DNA of 64,000 bases from assembly GCA_023055425.1 (NCBI GenBank), contig JALGPY010000006.1, positions 92,415,935 through 92,479,934 of the forward strand, given 5' to 3'. Below, piece after piece: positions 22,111 through 33,363 of this stretch. Under the pieces are notes generated by a model. That model was given only the letters and a program-made list of their open reading frames with translations. It searched no databases and had not been told where the DNA came from. This DNA is from Linanthus parryae. Its lineage: Eukaryota; Streptophyta; Magnoliopsida; Ericales; Polemoniaceae. The position numbers and the translations under genes are program-made. Position 1 is the stretch's first letter. Each line of letters begins with the position of its first letter.

Positions 22111-23732
22111 ATTGGAATTCTACAAAATAAGAAATATACAAGTTTTAATATTTTTTTAAACAAATGACTATATTTAACAATGGCTAGATTATTAAATATA
22201 GCTCCCACTATTTTTCTCGGATTGATAACCCTCACCATTAATGTAGAAAATATCATATACTTTCTAGTGGGCCCAGATCCATATGTCACCTCTTCTTGAG
22301 CTTGCTTTGGCAAGTCACCCAAAAATTAACTATTTAGGTAGGAACACCTTCCAATTGCATCCTATGAAACTCTTGGTTCAACTGGGCAAATAAATCCTTA
22401 TTTATCTAACCCATAGATAATCTCAATTGTCTTAGCTCTAAGCTTTCAATCCTATTGAAGTAGCTTAGTTGTGTTCATCCTCTTACTTCAACAATTGCAC
22501 ATTACTAGCTTGTGCCATCGCGCCATCCTATGATGAATCAAATCGCCTTGCTTCAAGTGTTAAGTAATGTGTGGCGATTTGATTACACAATACATTATAG
22601 TTTTGACGAGTGTTAAGTAACGAGAAGACAAAACACAATATTTATCGTTGAGGGATTTACTTGTCAATTTTAATTGTTTTGTTGATCCAATCAAGTGATC
22701 TACTTATTTGGATTTGGGCAATCCCAAATAAAAGATCCGGGTTTTAATTATTATCTTGTTACGTTTTACATGCATCAACCGTACATCAAAAATAAATAAC
22801 AAGACAATATATGAACAAACAATAAATAAACGTAATGTGGATGTGGCCTCCTAAAATAAAGATATTCTCAAGCCAATGAAAATATCTATAAGCCCTAAAT
22901 ATAGCAAGCACATCTCAATGTGCCTCCATATTTAGTCTATGGGCCTTAGCTTGTGGAATAACGCCATCTTGTGATTTCTTTGGTCTTTAACCTTCTTCTC
23001 CATGTATTGGCTATCATATAACTATTTAATACTAACTAGCGCCTATACTAAAGAGATATACCTCACAAGTCAATGTGAAGACGACACGTAGGCCGTAAAA
23101 CTTAATTAATTACTTTAGTTACAATAAATCCAAATAATAAAAATGAACATCCACATCATCCACATTTAATCCAATCACCATGCAAAATCACATAATACAG
23201 TTAAAATTCAATTCTAACGCACTTGTTCAATTTTAGTTGATTTTAGATTTTCAAGGGTCAAAACGGTCCAAGGGTCGAACCAATCAAATTGGCCGAACTC
23301 TATGGACCGCCCGAGCCGCGCCTAAGCAGGTCGGACCAACTTACGCGGTCAAAATGGCGGCTGGCCGACCCTGCTAGGCCCACGACCTCGTTCCACGCGT
23401 GCATAGGGATAGGCGGACGGCCCTATGTTCAAACCCTAGGGTTGTTTCCAAAAACCCTTCCTCCTTCCCTTGCGTGCTTATTTCCAATTTGTAGAGAAAA
23501 ACATATTTTCCCCAAATTGTGCCCAAACCATAGTTTTCAAATCACCAAAAAACACATCATATGTGAACGGAATTTGATAATTTCATAACGTAACGTAAAA
23601 TTAGCTCATCCACTACTGAATCATATTCAGTTTGTATCATTATGCCAATATCAGTTTTACGCGAAAAATAACAGAATTGTGTAAAAACTGATAAAACGGT
23701 AACACATAAAACCACGTTATGCGCTACGACAT
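22111..23732 (-). other. Leader and untranslated region of the minus-strand copia remnant
   Basis: No gene is visible. This is the stretch between primer site and gag. It is longer than usual for copia, so it may hold another insertion that I cannot delimit. Confidence 0.45.
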
Positions 23733-23747
23733 GTGGCTTTGATACCA
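23733..23747 (-). promoter_or_regulatory. Primer binding site of the minus-strand copia remnant
   Basis: On the minus strand it reads TGGTATCAAAGCCAC, an initiator tRNA-Met type site with one change from the usual plant form. It lies just inside the split LTR. Confidence 0.75.
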
Positions 23748-24377
23748 CTATAGGGTTTTGATACGGATTACGCAACGTATATACAATATAATTATTCCAT
23801 TCAAGACCCTCCATGAATCGCATGACTAGCCATCATAACGTGGTAAGGGAAAAATAGTTGTGTACCTTGTTTGTCTGACAGATCACGATACGCACAATGA
23901 TGTCCACGTCTCTATGAATATACACACCTAGGATTGTGCTGGTTTCATTCTTGCTTATGTATGCTAGATCACACAAAGAAGGAGGAAGAAGGACATCACG
24001 CAAAACGAGGCACCATAGGGCCGTGCGCCTCACTAGGCCGACGGCGCAGGGGGAGGGGCGGACGGGTAGGTTCGACATCCCTCTTGTCTCTCTCATTGCT
24101 TTTTTTATTTTCACTCTAATAAGACTCTTATGAAAATAATAAGTTAGGAGTGTCTTTATATAGTCAACAACTCCTTGTTAACTACATATATGCCCAGTAC
24201 TAATCCTGTCTATACACGGATTAGTCCACTTTGAAAATTAGTCCTACTAAGTTTGCTTGTGGTTGCGTATTGATACTTTTCTTTAATTAGTCATACTAAT
24301 TAATACTCATATCAAGTTTATCCATATGGTGTGTGACCCCATATGTTTCTACTTAGTTGGTAGTAATAATTACTAAC

Positions 24378-26499
24378 TGATAACGCCCAAATAGGGGTTA
24401 TTTTATAGCATGAAAAGATGTGTATATGTGCAGGAAAACCGCGTTTTAGCCAGAATCCACCCTCGGAAAGCCTCGGATTTAGGAACGAGACGTTTATTTG
24501 CTCTTCGTGAATTTCTGCATGTTTCGTACTTTTATTGGATATGATCGCGGGTTTTTTCATGTTTTTACAGGAACATGTTCGGAAAGTGCATTGGGATGCG
24601 TGCCGAGACAGAACCAGGATCGCCTCGGGAAACGTGCAGAAAATGATCGGAGCCGGATTTGACCGAGACTGGTACAAGGGAGAGTGGAATGGAAAACGGA
24701 AAGACTGGAGGAAAAACGAGCAGTGAAAATCGACCGAGGAAGCTGAAAACGCCAAAACCGAGAATCACCGGGATGCGCTCGGTTGACAATATCTTGAGCT
24801 TGACTTGGAATTTCTAAGTGAAACCAGGGGCAAAAGAACGGAGACGTCAAGGGCTTTCCGAAAACAGGTTATAATGATGAAACGGAGTCCGGCCGAAAAA
24901 CCGACTCCCGTCAAATGTGGGTCCCAGACAGGCCACGCCCGAGTAAGGAGTCTCGATTCCCGGTGTCCAGAGTCGGGAGCAACTATTTCATGTTCGTGAC
25001 GATTTCCGGGACAGTTTTGGCCTAGGGGTATTTTGGTCATTTTGGCACCGGGCCCGGGTTTCCGAAGTCAAGTTCAGATTTTGTCTCCCAAATTCAGTCA
25101 GCAGTTTTCCTATGTCCAGAGTCAGGATTGGACAGAATTTGGAGCGATTTTGACCCAGGGGTATTTTGGTAATTTTGACAAGTTTCGGGTCAAAACGCAA
25201 GACGGGAACACGGGAGAGCATGAAGACACCGAGGAAGGAAAACCGGAGATTTCAGGCAGAAGTGTGGGACCCAGATGACCCAACCGGGCCCACCAGAGGA
25301 CCAAGCCAGGCCAGGACATAGCCCTGTCTGCGTATATACGCAGGACTGCGTATATACGCAGGGCTGCATATATACGCAGGCAGGGGAGTTACGGGAGCAT
25401 GATTTTGTGGGCCCTGGTTGCGTATATACGCAACCCTGCGTATATACGCAGCCAGTTTGACTTTTTTCCCCGAGTCGGTGGACCGATGGCAGTTTTCGTA
25501 AATTCTGGCGCAAGCGTTTCGGGAAAAAACAGCACTATTTAAAGACTCGTCCAGACTCGTTTTGAGAATATAGAGAATACACAGCACAACCGAAGGAGAA
25601 GTCGGAGCATCCCCGGAGAGCACGGAAACGCGAATCCAGATTCAAGACACCCGTTTGCTCTTCTTCTCTCTCATTCAAAAACTGTGTTATTTACGTTATG
25701 AATTTCAGTAGCTAAAACTTTTACCTAGGTTCTCGGTGAACCTAGGGTTTCGTTTCAGAGATTAGTTCTACGTTTTGACTATGAATTCATGATCGTACTA
25801 TCTTAATATCAGCAGCTTTATTCGTTATTCTGTCTTTGAATTTTACTGTTTATGCATGATCGGAGTCGCGAACCAGAATTGCTACAGACCCGAGCCGGTA
25901 GGTGAAAACGTCTGGTTAGGGTTAGGAAGAGAAGACAGAATTTAGCACCTTACCCCGATGGGCCGACTAGCGAAGGGGAGTTAGGACTAGCCTGAAATCG
26001 TTGAGACCAACTGTTAGAGAATCTGACCCAGGCCATCAGGACAGGTTAGAAACCCTAGCAGCCTTAGAACGAGACTGCAGATTTAGGCAGCTTAACAGGA
26101 ATCCGACAATCTGCAAGATTGTGATAACGTGCAGGAAAAGAAAAGATACTGCACAATTGGTATGTGGCACGGATAACGAGACTGCTGTGTGTTTTCATGT
26201 CAAACAAAGAACGAAAATCTGAAGAACCCTAGGGGATCCCGGGACCTAGTATCTCAAACCCTAGTTTTACAACCTTAAGATTATTCAGAAAATTCCGACA
26301 AAAATATTTACGTTTCAGTTATTTACTTTCAGTACTTAAGCAAACTCTCAAAATATTCCTCCTTTTTACACTCTGTTCGTTAAAACTGGTTACTAGAAAA
26401 AACCTGCAAAGTCCCTGTGGGATCGATAAACCGAGTCGAAAATACTCTCTATATTACTTGATTCGTATACTTGCGAATAGCACGCTAAATTGCGCACCA
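24378..26499 (+). repeat. LTR of the nested gypsy fragment
   Basis: About 2.1 kb. U3 holds the palindrome array at 25328-25451. A TATTTAAAG core promoter lies at 25536-25544, so the array is about 85-210 bp upstream of the TATA-like element. Confidence 0.75.
25328..25451. repeat. Five palindromes on an 18-bp register
   Basis: CTGCGTATATACGCAG occurs at 25328-25343, 25346-25361 and 25436-25451. A one-base variant lies at 25364-25379, and GGTTGCGTATATACGCAACC at 25416-25435. Centres lie at 25335.5, 25353.5, 25371.5, 25425.5 and 25443.5: spacings of 18, 18, 54 and 18 bp. Every copy is self-complementary except the variant. Confidence 0.95.
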
Positions 26500-26505
26500 A
26501 GTTTT

Positions 26506-26520
26506 TGGCGCCGTTGATCC
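26506..26520 (+). promoter_or_regulatory. Primer binding site, tRNA-Asp type (partial)
   Basis: TGGCGCCGTTGATCC. The first 11 bases match the expected complement of plant tRNA-Asp. Confidence 0.7.
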
Positions 26521-27299
26521 ATTAATCCTTTTCTTGGTAACCGTTTGACCTAGGAAGCCGTTTTTTGATACTCGCATCATTGTTAGTATTTTTACCTTTC
26601 CTACGCGTCATGGCACGAGGGAGCTGAGTCGAGGGGGATTTTCTGGGGTATAGCAGATTTTTCATATTTGATAGTGGATGAGCTTCATTGGTATATTTGA
26701 GGGTGTGTAAGGGTGAGATAGTGATGGCAGCACACTTCGGTGTGGCGGTGACTCACGAAATTACACCGTGAGCACAGGAGGAGAGCCGTAGTGCGTAAAA
26801 TTTTTCGCACGACATGGGGAACTTGGGTTTGACAGGGTTTATTGGAGGACGCGCTGTGCGATTTAGACATCCTTGTAGAAAGGAGGATCGGTTGGAAAAG
26901 CGCAAATATTTTACAGATTGACTGGGTTCGAAATTAGTGTGGGGGTGGTCGTTTCAGATTTTATTTCAGTATTTTTCTGCCACCCCACGTTTTTGGTTTA
27001 TCATAGAGTTGGTCTGGTTTATATTGTTTATTGTGTTGCCCCGCAAAAAAAAAAAAAAAAAGTATCAAAGGCAGAAAATTCAGGGTGCTTGATTGATTTT
27101 ATTTCAAAACGCCGGGCTGGCAATTTTTATCACAATTTCACATTCGTTCACAGTTGTGGCCGCGAGAACGGCAGTTACACCGGGACTGGGGAAATTGAGT
27201 GTCGAGAATCTTAGGTGATTTGGGTCAATTTCTATCATCTTGGTGAGGGAGTGTGAGATTGGGGTGTGTGTGAGTGTGCTGTGACGTTTAGGACATCGC

Positions 27300-27509
27300 T
27301 TCTAAATGACTTATCCTACCGTCCCAAAGCCGGCAGATTTACATTACACCCGGAGTAAAAGCACGGAAGGTGTGCGCTAGGGATACGTTCGGTTTGCGTG
27401 CAAAAGCGGAAGTAAGTGGTGTTCGTGCTTGTTCCTAACCTAGGCTGGCCGCGAGTTCTTCCGATCACCGCAGTTTCTGAAATCAAGGGGTAGGATAAGT
27501 CATTTAGAA
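27300..27509. repeat. 21-bp perfect inverted repeats around 168 bp
   Basis: The left arm is 27300-27320 and the right arm 27489-27509. They are exact reverse complements (right arm contains GGTAGGATAAGTCATTTAGA). There is no flanking duplication and no coding frame between them. Confidence 0.9.
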
Positions 27510-28245
27510 ATAGTCAGTGATCCGACAAACCTTGTACCAATGTTACCATATTGCATTATCCCATTCGTCTCTATATCCATATTGGACACGAGACATAAAT
27601 GTCACACTCGTATATTCAATCCACAGTTTCTCGATCCTGGGAGCAGGCTTATCCGTGAGATAACATCAATGTATTATATTGATTTATATGAGTCTGGCCA
27701 GACATTCTATAAGCACTACCCCTCGAGTGTCCATGGATATTTTCTCCCATATGTGGGAGGGACAAATCGTCTCTACATCACTACCATCAATAAGCTTGCT
27801 TCCTATTATGTATGATAACCGCCTTTATTGCTACATAGTCACGGTGTAGCGTTCGATGATATCAAAACATAATATTCCACAACTAGAGTATCTAGTGACT
27901 TCAAGTCTAAGGATCAAAATACCATTGTCACAACGAGAAGCACTTGTGACGTTAATATATAATTAATGTAGCCTTCTCGTGGTGGTTCACTCCAGTATGC
28001 CATTATTTCATAATGCATACCCATGTGTTAGACTTGATATCTCCATATCGATCTACCCACGTACTAGTCAATACTGATCGTCATGTTAATCAATATAATG
28101 GCCTAGGGATATTTAAGATAAAAAACGAATTGTAATATAAGAACTTCATAATATTAAATATCTACATAAATAATAAAATGAATATTCTATCCAAAAACAA
28201 TGTTCATACTAAATTAGATTGCCACTAGGGCATCTATACCTAACA

Positions 28246-29529
28246 CATTATTCCGCGGGTGTTTGGTTTTTGATTTCCATGTATTTTGGCAAGGGAATGG
28301 GGTTGAAAGGCCCTGCAATTGGTTATGTTCAAAGTTCATTCCACCAAACTGCTTCTTCGGAATAGGCCTCCTTAATATTGAAGAGGTTGATGGATGCTGT
28401 GATATCCATAACTCTACCCTTCCAAATGGATTTCATGAGCTTAAGCGCAGTTGAGGGAACCACATCAAATATGTGGATGAAAGATCTCCCCAAGATCATG
28501 TGGTAGGTTGTGTTTGAATCTATCACATGGAATTTGATTGAGCAATTAATCTTCTCCACCTGCAGGTTTACCCTTACAAATCCCATTGTCATCTTAGAAC
28601 CATTTCCGAAACCGCTGAGGGGTACATGGCATCTCACAATCCCCTTTTTTGTATTTAAGTGATCTGCAGCTTTTCAAGGTTAAAACATTGACCAAGGCTC
28701 CTCCGTTGACTAGATCCCTCTTGGATTCCACACAATTAACTGCAACTATAACATACAAGGACTTGTTGTTCTCGCGCTCCTCTCTCTTATATGATTATAG
28801 GAAACACATGGTGGTGGATGTCGTGCGCATGAATTTGACCACTAAAACATTTATTGATATGCAACTTTCCTTGAAATCCTCGACCACTCACAGTATAGCC
28901 TTGGTCATTTCCATGCGACGGGTGCCCGAAAAACCCATCTGATCATAGAAAGATTGAAATTTGGACATGTGCACGACTGTAGCGCGCATGCGTCCTCAGT
29001 ATCCCTGCCATAGTCTTCTGCTGCATGAACTTCCATAGAGACACCTTCCACTTTTGGTTCCTCCACATAGGAAATTACGACAATTTCTCTTCCTCTGGGT
29101 TCCTCTGTTGAATGTGAGGGGAGGGGATTGTCTTGCACATCCTTAATTGGTTCTTCAATAACCAACTCCCCCTCCTTCACTTTCTGGTTAAAGAGGAATC
29201 TCAACTTCATGCACTCAGCTTTGAGGTCTGAGATTACTCTGTGGTATTCGCATCACTTAGGGTCTCACATATTCTCCCCAGTTGGTGGCTTCTCAAGGGT
29301 AGTCAATACTCCATCCTTTCTCCAGTTCTTCAGTAGCTTAAGATTTCCCCCAATGGTGTAGAGTAGATGTTGGGATGGTGTTGATTTGGTGGTCCTTTGG
29401 AACTTCTGAGGGGCATCTCTCTTTTGGTACTTCTGAGGAGAGACAACAAAATGAACTTCAGCATCTCTCCCCCTTTTTGTATCTGTTGTTATGTCGGTTG
29501 TTATTGAAAGGAGAATGGCTATGTGAGTG
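28246..29529 (-). pseudogene. Ty3/gypsy gag-pol linker and aspartic protease fragment
   Basis: Minus strand. A linker rich in Glu and Pro (28905-29210) is followed by a retropepsin-like segment (28329-28637) with the TTYHMILGRSFIHI motif that closes plant gypsy proteases. No RT follows, because the copia LTR starts at 28245. It continues the gag fragment at 37566-38592, from which it is separated by the solo LTR. Confidence 0.8.
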
Positions 29530-29842
29530 TGATAACTCTGTTTTCGGAGTTATTTTATTGCTTGCTTTTCTATGTTTTGCATGCTCGACATGGAGAATGT
29601 AGCGTCTTTTAAAGTCAAACTGTGCTTTATTTGATTATATTGAGTTTATGAGAGTTTATTGTTGAATTCGGGCGTTTCTAGCTTAATTTGATGATTTTTA
29701 TTGTGATATGATCACGGGTGTTTATTTTCATGTTGTGATTGACAGGAAAATAGGGCTTGAGGATCAAGAAGAATGCGGAGACGAACTTCGGACACGAGGA
29801 GCTCAAGGAGAATAGAAGATAAGAGGTGCAGAGAGATAGTGT

Positions 29843-30000
29843 CTTCGCACGAAGGGAAAAAGACTTCGCACGAAGACAACACTTAGCCAAAATTCAGATA
29901 AAGTTCAAAAATGTTCGTGGAATCAACCCCTACCTCAAACTGGCAAGGCCTTCGTACGAAGGCAGAAAGGTGTTCACACTATGACCCTCGCACGAAGACT
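29843..30000. repeat. CTTCGNNCGAAG repeats in solo-LTR U3
   Basis: CTTCGCACGAAG at 29843-29854 and 29864-29875, the perfect 16-bp palindrome GCCTTCGTACGAAGGC at 29948-29963, and degenerate copies near 29988 and 30006. Confidence 0.88.
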
Positions 30001-30479
30001 CGATGGCTTTGCACGAACAGAAATTAAAGGCGGCCAATTTTGCTTGGGGATATTATGCAATTTATCCAAACTTCTTCCTATTGTTTTGGAAGCGTATTTA
30101 AAGGTTCTAGGTCGTATTTTTCAGTAGTTAGCAACTGTTCTACGTACTTTTGGAGCTAGGGAGCGACCTTGGGAGCTTGGAATCATTCGTTTGATCTCTA
30201 AACTTCTTATATTCTCTAGCTTTTGTTACATGATAGTTAAATTTTGTATTTTGATCATGTCGTATCATAACTAAGTACATTATTACTAAAAATTCTTAAT
30301 TGGTAGCTAGGGTTCGGTATTAATTCAACGTTTTTAGGTTATGATTCATGTGTTTGCTTAAATTAATGTGTTAAACTCTTGTTATGAATAGTTTATGTCA
30401 TCTTCTATATCATTATTGCATATGACGTCTCGTAGGAGTGATCTTAATTAGGATTCACGTGGTAAATCTGTGAGTTCTT

Positions 30480-32199
30480 TGATAACTCTCTATTAGAGTT
30501 ATATTTCTTGCACGTTTTATATCATTTTGTGTGCTTTCCAGGTTGATAATCTTATTTTTACACTATGATAAGAGAGAAAACGTAGAATCCTAGATCTAGG
30601 TATTATATTTTTAATCCAGGCGTTTCTCACATTATTTTATGTATTTTTGTCACGTTTGATCGCACGGGTTGTGTTTCGTGTTGTTTGGGCAGGGAACGGA
30701 GCTTGGGAGATGAAGCGGACAGGAGAAACAAGCTTGGGAGATTAATAGGGAGCTAAAGTGGAGAAGAAATTGTGAAGAAAATGGAGTAGAGACATGAAGA
30801 GGGGAGGCAAGTGTCATTTTAACAAGTTTGATTATTGACACTTTAACACCCCAAAAGGAAGAGACAAAAAATATTTGGCGGAAGAAAGTTGGGAGCCTAC
30901 TGTTTTCACGATCAGAGTGGATGGTCTTAGGAGCTTACTTCAGATCGCACGACCAGAGATAGGATCAGAATCCCAGGAGATCACACGATCAGACATAAGA
31001 CCAGAGCAGATCGCACAACCAGGAATTGAGGTCGTGCGATCTGAAGTCAACATCAGCGCACACACGGGAGCCAATTAAGGGGTCTTAGGGTTATTAATTA
31101 ATATCTTTTTGGTGATTAATTAGTAGGCCCTAGACCTAAAGAAGAGAAGTGAGGTTAAAGAAGAGGAAGACGAAAAAGGCTACGGACGAAGAACAACCAA
31201 GAGTCGGAGACCTCCATTGAAGACCCAAGTTTGATTTCTTCTTCTTGTCTCTCAGTATTCGTATGGAGAAACTATTGAACCGTGTTTGGTTGATTATTAT
31301 TAGCTAGATGGTTTGTTAGGCGTCTCTATGAGATCCTAGAGTTTATGTAGACGTTTTTTTCGGATTTTAGACTTTTGTCTCATGCTTTGGATTATTTCTA
31401 TCGATTGAATGTTAATTTCATGAACTTGTTGATGAATCTAGTCTGTTGACACGACTAGTTTAAGATTTAATAATCATGAAACTAGGGTTCTTCGTAGATT
31501 ATAATCTTGCTTAAAGTTAATACTTGTTCTTGTTACATGTTCTTACGTTGTGCTTAATCCTTAGCAAGAATGGATTCGCGACCCGGACTTGTTAATTAAC
31601 TAGAAAGTGCACGACGGTGACTTAAGTTAGTTGTGAAGAGTGTATGAACACAATCCCGAATCACCGAGACCGAAAAGGAGAAGTGTTAGGATTGGCCTTG
31701 TGTGGGTATCTGTTCCGTGAAACGGTGGGCCGACAGGACCCGTTATCGTACCAGTAGATGACCTGCTAGAACGGACCGGTAGACAACATGAGACCGAAGG
31801 AGATTGTAGTCAACCGAGAAGTAGAATGACATGAGACCGACATGAGACTGTTCGTACAATTACCCGGCTGAACTAGAATAGGAGTAATGTGTTACATAAA
31901 TGAACTGGAAATCGTCTACAGTCCTAGGTGATCTAGAGATCGCCTAGTTTATCTATACTTGTTTATTAAATATAAAAAATACAAAAATATTAGAAAGTCG
32001 TTATTTTAATTCAGTCGCTTGTTTGGGGGCGACAACCGCTTTTATCAATCAAATATTTCCTCCTGCACTGTACTCTAAATTAAATAACTAATTAGATAAT
32101 ATATAGTCTGTCCTCGTGGGATCGATAACTAGGGGTTGAAATACCACCCCTATATTACTTGACAGTGCACTTGCGCATACGCGTTAAATAATCGCGTCA
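30480..32199 (+). repeat. 5' LTR of the non-autonomous Asp-primed element
   Basis: U3 carries repeats of AGATCGCACGACC (30941, variants near 30980 and 31009) and a 17-bp exact inverted copy (30938-30954 against 31030-31046). Confidence 0.88.
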
Positions 32200-32205
32200 A
32201 GTTTT

Positions 32206-32223
32206 TGGCGCCGTTTCCGGGGA
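32206..32223 (+). promoter_or_regulatory. Primer binding site, tRNA-Asp type
   Basis: TGGCGCCGTTTCCGGGGA differs from the expected complement of plant tRNA-Asp at one position (T for G). Confidence 0.85.
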
Positions 32224-32367
32224 CAGCGGTAGATTATTTAGTTAGGAGTTAGTTTAGAGTACTTTTATTTTAGTTTTATTTTTAATATTTTTTTCTATAT
32301 CTCTGTGCTTCACGAGTGTCTTGTGAGTCTGTTTTCAGGAACGCAAGAAGCTAGAGACAATATAAGC

Positions 32368-33363
32368 ATGTGGAGCACAGACTGTTATTCGGGTCCCCCC
32401 TACTGTTTCCACTGCAACGGTAACCATGAAGAAGAGGACGCATGCATAAATTGGTGCTACGTATGCGGCATTTGGCACGACCGTAGAGACTCATGTCGAG
32501 TACATGCACCCGAGCTTCATCAGCACCAGGAAGACTCATCAGCGATTATGGCAGAGCGGTGTAGTATTATGGAGGACATCGAAGTGTGCGCCAATTTTTT
32601 TTCCATAGCTGCACAATTACAACAAGAGGATTCAGCCACATGTAGGGAATATGTGAGGGAGATGATGGAGAGGATAAAGAAATGAGTAGAAAAACTGTCA
32701 ACAACAGGGGAATCTAGTATTCAAGAACCACAAGAGGATCCCTTGCCACATGACAGTGAGCCTCATATTTAACATTCATCATCACCACCACAAGTGGAAG
32801 AAGAGATACCTGAGACGAGCGAAGACTGCAGTGTACAGGAACCATTGGTGGACTCTGCCATTTATGAGGACTCAGACTCTGATTTAGACTGGGGTGGACC
32901 TGTGTGCCCAAGATGGGAAGATCATGCATATTGGGAGCCAAGATCGCATGCGCCCTCACATCCTTGGCATGAATGGGAAGACACTGACATTGGAAGCATG
33001 TGGTGTGCCGAAGATGAAGCTGGTGAAACACTTGTGCTCAGTGATATTGAGGTAAAAGCCTCAACTCTGATTAATGATGAATTCTCCATATCCTATGTCA
33101 CACAAGTCTGCGACGAGCTGGAACAATTACTGTATGGGGATTCTTATGGGGAAGAATGCGATGAGCAACTTCCAATCTCTTTTTCTACGGGCGATTCTAT
33201 TAATCATCCATATGCCATAGTCAAGGAGTTGGAAGTCAGCGAGTGTGGGGGTGTGGATGAATTGCATGGGTCATTTGACGAGCATCTAGCACCAAAGAGG
33301 TATTACTGGGATGACTTTATGGGAGCGACGCATATGAGCCCAGTGGTACTTGGTGGAAGTTGA
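32368..33363 (+). pseudogene. Zinc-knuckle/acidic frame of the non-autonomous element (unknown function)
   Basis: A single frame from the ATG at 32368 to the TGA at 33361, interrupted by TGA at 32683 and TAA at 32770 but with no frameshift, about 331 codons in all. Near the N-terminus are two back-to-back CX2CX3HX5C modules (CFHCNGNHEEEDAC and CYVCGIWHDRRDSC), separated by six residues or fewer. They differ from the retroviral CX2CX4HX4C knuckle by shifting the histidine one place. The rest is strongly acidic, with Trp/His-rich patches (about 32900-33000) and no transmembrane segment. I do not recognise the family. A role like nucleocapsid, binding element RNA, is an inference from the knuckles and the position straight after the leader. 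A frame start before 32368 by splicing at 32338 is possible. Confidence 0.65.

Larger units (their letters stand above)
24378..27514 (+). mobile_element. Ty3/gypsy fragment: one LTR plus about 1 kb of interior
   Basis: The LTR begins TGATAACGCCC (24378), ends about 26499 and is followed by TTTTTGGCGCCGTTG, a tRNA-Asp-type primer site typical of Athila/Tat-like gypsy elements. The interior (26520-27514) has no coding frame of note, an A-run at 27045-27061 and a 21-bp inverted repeat near its end. There is no second LTR, so the element is truncated or was rearranged after inserting into the copia LTR. Confidence 0.75.
23759..28245 (-). repeat. 5' LTR of the minus-strand copia remnant, split by a nested element
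   Basis: On the minus strand the LTR starts TGTTAGGTATAG at 28245, runs to about 27515, is interrupted, and resumes at 24377 down to about 23759. Its own length is about 1.35 kb. The inner border near 27515 is approximate. Confidence 0.7.

Noticed and set aside
23289..23588. Plus-strand 99-codon frame in a GC-richer stretch
   Set aside because: It lies in the untranslated leader of a minus-strand copia remnant and has no recognisable domain.
25190..25623. Minus- and plus-strand frames with repeated CVYTQ or AYIRS peptides
   Set aside because: They are translations of the palindrome array and lie in an LTR. The repeats are explained by DNA symmetry, not by a protein.
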